A stretch of 64,000 nt of DNA, taken from NCBI GenBank assembly GCA_965227315.1, contig OZ245737.1, forward strand, positions 1,364,001 through 1,428,000, written 5' to 3'. The position numbers were made by a program, and so were the translations under genes. The first letter of the stretch is position 1. Each line of letters opens with the position of its first letter. The stretch comes from JANQHS01 sp965227315 (lineage in GTDB: Bacteria; Bacteroidota; Bacteroidia; Cytophagales; CCMP332). Under the pieces are notes generated by a model. It was not told the DNA's origin and ran no database searches. It worked only from the letters and a program-made list of their open reading frames with translations. Of the stretch, positions 59,364 to 64,000 are shown one piece after another.

Positions 59364-59951
59364 ATGTCTTCCCATTATTTCGTAAAAGAACATCAGGAGT
59401 ATACGGCGGTTGTTCTGTCCATACCCTCCAATGGATATTGGGAAGAATACCTTGCATGGCAACCCTACCTCATTTCGGAATCGAGTTGTTTGGAACAGCT
59501 CGAAATGATCAACGCCTATCCCGACGAAGTCTGGGATTATGAAGGCATCCAGCAAAACGGACAGGCAATTTCAGAAGGGTCAATTCAAAAAATCCATACT
59601 TTCCAAGACCGGAGAGAGGCATTGACAAAGCTCTTTAAAGAACACCCGAACAATGCCTTGATCTTTTTTGTAGAGGATCCTTTAGGTCTGGAAGATCGTA
59701 TTTTGAAACTAGAGCCGGTTGAGAAAAGTATTGAAATAGTATCGAGTGGTACGAGAAGCCTCAAGGTCAATCATTCAATGAAAAAATGGCTTAAAAAAGG
59801 ATCAATGGTCCATTTTGAAGCTCAGGTTTTCGACCCTGAAGGAAATGAGCTTGATTGCAGTCAGGACATCTGGACCAAAATTGAAGAGGAAGGCATTTTC
59901 CACTTCAGCAGCAAGGATCCAGCCTGGCTCAGAATTAAATTCTTGGGTTAG
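59364..59951 (+). CDS. Hypothetical cytoplasmic protein
   Basis: Not recognised. 195 residues, no signal or membrane segment, acidic. Two parts: an N-half (about 1-120) with YTAVVLSIPSNGYWEEYLAWQPYLIS and NALIFFVEDPLGLEDRI, and a C-half (about 125-195) that looks beta-rich, with KSIEIVSSGTRSLKVNH and VHFEAQVFDPEGNELD. Its stop overlaps the convergent prmC stop by 4 bases. It stands alone on the plus strand, divergent from glyS. Confidence 0.6.
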   Translation: MSSHYFVKEHQEYTAVVLSIPSNGYWEEYLAWQPYLISESSCLEQLEMINAYPDEVWDYEGIQQNGQAISEGSIQKIHTFQDRREALTKLFKEHPNNALIFFVEDPLGLEDRILKLEPVEKSIEIVSSGTRSLKVNHSMKKWLKKGSMVHFEAQVFDPEGNELDCSQDIWTKIEEEGIFHFSSKDPAWLRIKFLG

Positions 59952-60802
59952 TCTCGGCTGGCAAAGAAGATCCTGTCTTTGCCAAAAACATCCTTTTTCA
60001 ATCCCATATCGCTCCAACCCCCTCCTGAGAACAAATCCAATACCCGGGAGCCATGATCTTCATGGATCTCGAGAAATACCTGTCCTTGCGATCTCAAAGT
60101 TTCCCTGCCCCTCTTTTCGATCTCCCTGTAGAAGATCAACGGATCGCCGGAAGCGGGGAAAAGAGCTCGGTGAGGTTCATAATTCAGCACATTTTCTCTC
60201 AGCGTGGTCTTTTCAGCGACCGGCACATAAGGGGGATTGGAAACGATCAGATCCAGATGATCTATGGGGAATCCCTCTTCAAGGAAATCGGAATGATGGA
60301 ACTCAATCTCAACCCCGTTCTCAACAGCGTTCTGTGCAGCAACTTCCAATGCCTCTTCAGAAACATCCATAGCGATCATTCGAAGCTTGGAAAGCTTCCT
60401 TTTTAGATAGATCGCCAGGCATCCGCTTCCGGTACCAAGGTCGATCGCCGTGGCTTTCGAATTAAGAATTTTCTTTTCAGCCAGTAAGGCCAGCTCTTCT
60501 GTTTCCGGCCTGGGGATCAGAACCGAAGAATTGACCCGGAGTGGAATACTCAAGAAATCGGCAATACCCAAAATGTATTGAACAGGCTCCCCGTCTTTTA
60601 ATCGGTCCAGACCTTTCAAATAGGAATTATGAGCCTGAGTTCCCCTGACTATGCTTTTTTCATTGATCACAAGATCGTTTTGATCCAGTACCAGGAAATA
60701 CTTCATCAAATCCAGAACAAGATTTCGTTTTTCCCGGTCGGAATAATATCCCGGAAGATCGCTTAGTCCAATTTCAAATAATTCTCTAGGTTTCAGATTC
60801 AT
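59948..60802 (-). CDS. prmC: Release factor glutamine methyltransferase PrmC
   Basis: Methylates the Gln of the GGQ motif in RF1 and RF2. I start at the ATG at 60802 (MNLKPRELFEIGL, 284 residues); a longer frame would run into ribD. An N-terminal helical domain is followed by the SAM-dependent Rossmann domain: VLIPRPETEEL, AIDLGTGSGCLAIYLKRK (SAM loop), MDVSEEALEVAAQNA and the catalytic NPPY in LIVSNPPYVPVAE. It ends overlapping the hypothetical gene at 59951; ribD diverges 32 bases upstream. Confidence 0.95.
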   Translation of the reverse strand: MNLKPRELFEIGLSDLPGYYSDREKRNLVLDLMKYFLVLDQNDLVINEKSIVRGTQAHNSYLKGLDRLKDGEPVQYILGIADFLSIPLRVNSSVLIPRPETEELALLAEKKILNSKATAIDLGTGSGCLAIYLKRKLSKLRMIAMDVSEEALEVAAQNAVENGVEIEFHHSDFLEEGFPIDHLDLIVSNPPYVPVAEKTTLRENVLNYEPHRALFPASGDPLIFYREIEKRGRETLRSQGQVFLEIHEDHGSRVLDLFSGGGWSDMGLKKDVFGKDRIFFASRD

Positions 60803-60834
60803 TTGATCCAAAATTGACCATTTACCCCGACTGA

Positions 60835-61863
60835 TTGAATATTGACGAAAAATATATGTTGCGCTGCCTTGAACTAGCCAAAAACGGGATTGGCAGGGTA
60901 AGTCCAAATCCCTTGGTGGGGAGCGTCATTGTCCATAAAGGGAAAATTATCGGGGAAGGTTGGCATAGGGAATATGGAAGATCCCATGCGGAGGTGAATG
61001 CTATTGCTTCGGTAAAACAACATGAAAGACTGAGAGAGAGCACTCTTTATGTCAATCTTGAACCATGCAATTTCTTTGGAAAAACTCCTCCTTGCTCTGA
61101 TCTGATCATTGAAAAAGGAATTGAAAGGGTTGTGATCGGATGCGTTGATCCCAATCCGAAGGTTGCAGGCGGCGGTATTCAAAGGTTAAAAGATGCAGGC
61201 GTGAAAGTGAGCTCAGGAGTGCTTGAGAAAGAATCCCTGTACCTGAACCGCAGCTTTTTCAAACAGATAAAAACAGGAGTTCCATATATTGTCCTGAAAT
61301 GGGCTCAATCACCCGATGGTTTCATTGCCGGTAAAAATGGAACGAGGGTGCGGATCACAAACTCCTTCTCCGATACGATCGTGCATAAATTGAGATCTGA
61401 GATGGATGGAATCCTTGTCGGAGGAAATACCATTAGGAATGACAATCCTCAACTCACAACAAGGCATTGGACGGGTTCCGATCCCAAGGTAATTGTATTG
61501 TCCGGAAGCGGATCGTTACCTCGATCTGCGATGATATTTGATCGCAATCCCGAAGTTCTCCTTTCCAAAACACGGAATGAGAACGCCGGTTTCAAGAGCA
61601 GCATCGCGATCGGTGATATTGGTCTGAAGGAGGGAATGAAAGAACTCTCCGATCTTGGAATTCAGAATGTTTTGGTCGAGGGTGGAGCCCAAACCCTGCA
61701 GTCATTTCTGGCTGAGGGATTATGGGATGAATGCTGGGTTTTTGAGGGAAACGAAAAATTAAATGATGGAATTAAAGCTCCCGATCTACCAAACGGACCC
61801 AAAATCCAAAGAAATGTAAGGAATAATCAACTTTTCATAATTGTAAATAGCTCTTCAAATTGA
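60835..61863 (+). CDS. ribD: Bifunctional riboflavin biosynthesis protein RibD
   Basis: Deaminates and then reduces the pyrimidine intermediate of riboflavin synthesis. The 342 residues contain a zinc deaminase domain (about 1-145; His51 and Glu53 in SHAEVNAIA, Cys78 and Cys87 in EPCNFFGKTPPC) and an NADPH reductase domain (about 150-342; LKWAQSPDGFIAG, ILVGGNTIRNDNPQLTTR, VLVEGGAQTLQSFL). Both active sites are complete. The TTG start gives MNIDEKYMLRCLELA; an ATG seven codons in is the alternative. Confidence 0.95.
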   Translation: MNIDEKYMLRCLELAKNGIGRVSPNPLVGSVIVHKGKIIGEGWHREYGRSHAEVNAIASVKQHERLRESTLYVNLEPCNFFGKTPPCSDLIIEKGIERVVIGCVDPNPKVAGGGIQRLKDAGVKVSSGVLEKESLYLNRSFFKQIKTGVPYIVLKWAQSPDGFIAGKNGTRVRITNSFSDTIVHKLRSEMDGILVGGNTIRNDNPQLTTRHWTGSDPKVIVLSGSGSLPRSAMIFDRNPEVLLSKTRNENAGFKSSIAIGDIGLKEGMKELSDLGIQNVLVEGGAQTLQSFLAEGLWDECWVFEGNEKLNDGIKAPDLPNGPKIQRNVRNNQLFIIVNSSSN

Positions 61864-61871
61864 AATCATTG

Positions 61872-61879
61872 TATATTTG
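61872..61879 (+). promoter_or_regulatory. Putative -7 box for the lipoprotein gene at 61907
   Basis: TATATTTG, an exact TAnnTTTG match, 28 bases before the ATG at 61907. Predicted transcript start is near 61886. It supports the later ATG over the longer frame that begins at 61877. Confidence 0.5.
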
Positions 61880-61906
61880 GCGCCTGTTTTCAAAATCAAG
61901 TCAAGA

Positions 61907-62758
61907 ATGAAAAGATTTACTCACTACTTAACTTCTTTGGTCGTCCTGATGGCATTTGGAATGTTTTCATGTCAGGAGGACTCAGAGCCTTCTACTACTA
62001 CCATTAATTACGAGAATGATGTGCCTGATGGGACTATCACCATTAACTATACTGTTCAGGTGGTACCTGGAAATGGTTTCGAAGAAGTCAGGGCCTCGGG
62101 ATTATCAAATGCAACAGTATTGCTGACTCAGGGCAATGAAACTGTAACAGGTGTAACTGATCAATCCGGGAACGCATATTTTGAAGGAATGAAGAATGGA
62201 ACTGTGACAGGTTCTGTTGTTCTTGACGGATATGTAACCACAAACTTTACCGCCCATATTGATGCAGGCCCGGTCCAAACGGACAACCCTGATGAATTGG
62301 CATATTCTTCCTCTACAGTTACTATCTTCCAAAGAAATGCTGCCGTTGAAGGAAGGATTTGGGGAGACTATATTTTCCTAGGTGTTCCTCCTCCAACCAT
62401 CACCAGCGAATTCACAACTTCGACTTCTGTTAATGTAGTTTACGAAGTTGGTGATGATTACCCAATGGGTGAGGGTTCAGGAGCATTGACCAGTGTAAAT
62501 CTCGAGATTACAAGTTTCAGACAAACCACTCCTCCAACCGGAGTTATCGATATGCAGGAGCTTCCTGGAACTATCGAGGGTGTTTTGGAAGCAAGTTTCT
62601 TTATGGAGAATGTTGTGATTCCTGATCCAACTCCCGGAAGTAACAAAGTATTTCTTTTCAATATCCAGCCAATTGATAATTCCGAAGGAATGAAAGTTAA
62701 CCTGATCCCAGGTTCAACGCTTCAGCTTGGCGACATGGAAGCTTTAGAGGTTATCTAA
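61907..62758 (+). CDS. Lipoprotein with carboxypeptidase-regulatory-like domain
   Basis: Not assigned to a pathway. From the ATG at 61907 the 283 residues start with a signal and lipobox ending at about Cys22 (MAFGMFSCQEDSEP; acidic residues after the Cys suggest surface display). A beta-sandwich of the CarboxypepD_reg/DUF4198-like kind follows (about 45-115; SNATVLLTQGNETVTGVTDQSGNAYFEGM) and then a second beta-rich domain without a recognised name. The gene has its own promoter-like box and a strong terminator, so it is probably monocistronic. Confidence 0.7.
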   Translation: MKRFTHYLTSLVVLMAFGMFSCQEDSEPSTTTINYENDVPDGTITINYTVQVVPGNGFEEVRASGLSNATVLLTQGNETVTGVTDQSGNAYFEGMKNGTVTGSVVLDGYVTTNFTAHIDAGPVQTDNPDELAYSSSTVTIFQRNAAVEGRIWGDYIFLGVPPPTITSEFTTSTSVNVVYEVGDDYPMGEGSGALTSVNLEITSFRQTTPPTGVIDMQELPGTIEGVLEASFFMENVVIPDPTPGSNKVFLFNIQPIDNSEGMKVNLIPGSTLQLGDMEALEVI

Positions 62759-62782
62759 AGAGTCAGAAATTCAAAGTTTTGA

Positions 62783-62818
62783 CCCCAAGATTGGTTGATC
62801 CCGATCTTGGGGTTTTTT
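62783..62818 (+). terminator. Intrinsic terminator after the lipoprotein gene
   Basis: CCCCAAGAT (62783-62791) pairs with ATCTTGGGG (62804-62812); the stem extends to 12 bp with one T-G wobble and a six-base loop, followed by six T (62813-62818). It lies 24 bases after the stop at 62758 and 15 bases before the next ATG. Confidence 0.85.
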
Positions 62819-62832
62819 ATGGATCCCCACCT

Positions 62833-63318
62833 ATGGCTGATACTTATCAAAAGAGCGCATCAAATGACCGCAAGGGCCAGTATCAAGATCTGATTCCCCA
62901 GATCGAAGCTCTCGTACAAGGTGAACCGGATCTGATCGCTAACCTTTCCAATATCGCTGCCGCACTTAAAGAGGAGTTCGAATTTCTTTGGATAGGGTTT
63001 TACCTTATAAAGGAGGGAGAGCTTGTACTGGGACCTTTTCAGGGCCCCGTTGCTTGCACAAGGATTCCGATCGGAAAAGGGGTTTGTGGAAAAGCCGCCA
63101 CAATTGGAGAAACCATTATCGTCGATAATGTAAATTCTTTCCCCGGGCACATCGCATGTAGCCCTCTATCCAAGTCGGAAATTGTGGTTCCGATAAGAGA
63201 TCAGGCCGGACAAATCTCTATGGTACTTGATGTGGACAGCGAAAGATTGGCTGATTTTTCCCAGGAAGATCGGGAATCCATGGAACAGCTAGGGAGGTTG
63301 ATATCGAGATTAACCTAA
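62833..63318 (+). CDS. msrC: Free methionine-R-sulfoxide reductase (GAF-domain)
   Basis: Reduces free methionine-R-sulfoxide, an oxidative-damage repair step. I start at the ATG at 62833 (MADTYQKSASND, 161 residues); a longer frame would begin inside the terminator. A single GAF domain is present: EFEFLWIGFYLIKEGELVLGPFQGPVAC, then IPIGKGVCGKAA and PGHIACSPLSKSEIVVPI. Cys75, Cys85 and Cys109 match the spacing of Cys84, Cys94 and Cys118 of the E. coli enzyme. It converges on psd with a 9-base overlap. Confidence 0.93.
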   Translation: MADTYQKSASNDRKGQYQDLIPQIEALVQGEPDLIANLSNIAAALKEEFEFLWIGFYLIKEGELVLGPFQGPVACTRIPIGKGVCGKAATIGETIIVDNVNSFPGHIACSPLSKSEIVVPIRDQAGQISMVLDVDSERLADFSQEDRESMEQLGRLISRLT

Positions 63319-63966
63319 CTCGGCCAAAACGGTCTTCCCTCCAACAGAAACCTCACCGATATTCACCTTGACCGAAGCATCCACAGGAAGGAACACATCA
63401 ACCCTGGACCCAAACTTGATGAAACCAAATTCTTCTCCCTGAACCACAGTGTCACCTTCGTTCAGGTAGCATTTGATCCTTCTCGCCGCCATACCGGCGA
63501 TCTGTCTGCATAACAACTGAACGCCATTGGCCATTTCATAAACCACCGTGGTCCGCTCATTCTCGGTGGAGCTTTTGGGGTGCCAGGCCACCAGATATTT
63601 GCCTTTGTGATAACGGTAATATTTGACCATTCCCGAGACAGGATTACGGTTTACATGAACATTGATCGGTGACATGAAGATGGAAATCTGAATCCGTTGA
63701 GATTTTAAGAATTCTTCCTCCTCAGTTTTTTCGATGACGACGATCTTTCCATCGGCAGGAGCGATTACCTGGTTTTCATTCTGTTCTACAACGCGTTTTG
63801 GATTCCTGAAAAACTGTAAGAAAAACAAAAAAGCTACAGTGCTTAATGTCAGAATGGACCAATGAAAAATTCCTGGTTCCGGCCATATCCACCAGATCAC
63901 CAGATTCAGCACCACCATTTTGGTGCCTACCAGAAGCAGAATTGTCGTCCCTTCCCTGTGGATCAT
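63310..63966 (-). CDS. psd: Phosphatidylserine decarboxylase proenzyme
   Basis: Makes phosphatidylethanolamine from phosphatidylserine in the inner membrane. The 218 residues are the short (PSD-A) form: two membrane spans (about 8-28 and 34-52), VIAPADGKIVVIE, ISIFMSPINVHVNRNPVSG, a HPKSSTENERT stretch and the self-cleavage site Gly186-Ser187 (FIKFGSRVDVFLP), where the Ser becomes the pyruvoyl group. It overlaps the convergent msrC by 9 bases. Only 34 bases remain upstream before the window ends; no gene can be called there. Confidence 0.95.
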   Translation of the reverse strand: MIHREGTTILLLVGTKMVVLNLVIWWIWPEPGIFHWSILTLSTVAFLFFLQFFRNPKRVVEQNENQVIAPADGKIVVIEKTEEEEFLKSQRIQISIFMSPINVHVNRNPVSGMVKYYRYHKGKYLVAWHPKSSTENERTTVVYEMANGVQLLCRQIAGMAARRIKCYLNEGDTVVQGEEFGFIKFGSRVDVFLPVDASVKVNIGEVSVGGKTVLAELG

Positions 63967-64000
63967 CTAAAAACTTCCCCTTAACCTAAATGTATCGGCT

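Noticed and set aside
59815..60372. 185-codon plus-strand frame across the end of the hypothetical gene and prmC
   Set aside because: Shadow of prmC; Ser/Arg/Pro-rich product without domains.
60803..60907. Extended start for prmC
   Set aside because: Would overlap ribD by about 70 bases and adds residues not seen in PrmC; the ATG at 60802 is preferred.
62779..62832. Extended start for msrC
   Set aside because: Begins inside a strong terminator hairpin; the ATG at 62833 matches the family start.
1..64000. tRNA, rRNA, CRISPR arrays, insertion sequences, phage or toxin-antitoxin genes
   Set aside because: Gaps between genes are short and were read; no cloverleaf-like TTCGA arms, spaced direct repeats, transposase or integrase motifs were found.
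63967..64000. Start of a further gene upstream of psd (cdsA is a common neighbour)
   Set aside because: Only 34 bases remain; no frame can be judged.

Overview
The window looks like chromosomal core DNA from a gliding, type IX-secreting Bacteroidota, most likely of the Cytophagales/Cytophagia kind. Evidence: gldK-gldL-gldM-gldN with a PorP/SprF protein, a SprE/PorW-like lipoprotein and a PorZ-like propeller protein; a TonB receptor with a carboxypeptidase-like N-domain; a GGGP-type UbiA enzyme; a LytS/LytTR pair; and promoters that match the Bacteroidota -7 box TAnnTTTG. Shine-Dalgarno sites are mostly absent and about ten genes start with TTG. G+C looks like about 40-45 percent. No tRNA, rRNA, CRISPR array, insertion sequence or prophage was found. 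Coding density is very high and no gene-free stretch exceeds 300 bases.

Layout. 1-6438 (minus): F0F1 ATP synthase genes atpB-E-F-H-A-G (atpG cut by the window edge), preceded by two small membrane ATP-synthase assembly proteins, a bactofilin and an M23 peptidase. 6523-13249 (plus): SprE/PorW-like lipoprotein, bifunctional PBP1A, UvrC. 13279-21865 (minus): gldN, gldM, gldL, gldK, PorP/SprF, uroporphyrinogen-III synthase, a DUF4271-like membrane protein and a WecA/MraY-type transferase. 21916-26522 (plus): HemW, then four genes resembling the polyprenyl-phosphoryl-ribose/arabinose pathway (UbiA-type DPPR synthase, DprE1, DprE2, HAD phosphatase). 26519-33541 (minus): LytTR regulator, LytS kinase, head-GIN protein, TonB-dependent receptor and its beta-helix lipoprotein partner. 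33825-42292 (plus): GGGP-type prenyltransferase, purN, purH, then mreB-mreC-mreD-mrdA-rodA. 42289-49918: unknown acidic protein (minus), then thymidine kinase, PorZ, RecO, a 2-oxoglutarate oxygenase, ChrA and phosphoglycerate mutase (plus). 49896-64000: small lipoprotein, GT-C-like membrane protein, DNA polymerase I, an exported caspase-like protein, RsmI, glycyl-tRNA synthetase, PrmC, RibD, a lipoprotein, free-methionine-R-sulfoxide reductase and phosphatidylserine decarboxylase.

How it fits together. Three themes recur. Envelope growth: PBP1A, M23 peptidase, bactofilin, MreBCD-PBP2-RodA, WecA-like, Psd. Type IX secretion and gliding: GldKLMN, PorP/SprF, SprE/PorW, PorZ. Central energy and nucleotide metabolism: ATP synthase, PurN/PurH, Tdk, GpmA, PolA. 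The less ordinary parts are the DPA-type sugar-donor cluster; a perfect 15-bp inverted repeat between the unknown gene at 43269 and thymidine kinase; a cluster of TTAAC repeats above the lipoprotein/TonB-receptor pair together with a strong terminator between those two genes; tandem DDWGSG repeats in GldN; a 44-nt overlap of the bactofilin and AtpZ genes; and the exported caspase-like protein. All calls come from reading the sequence; no database search was run.
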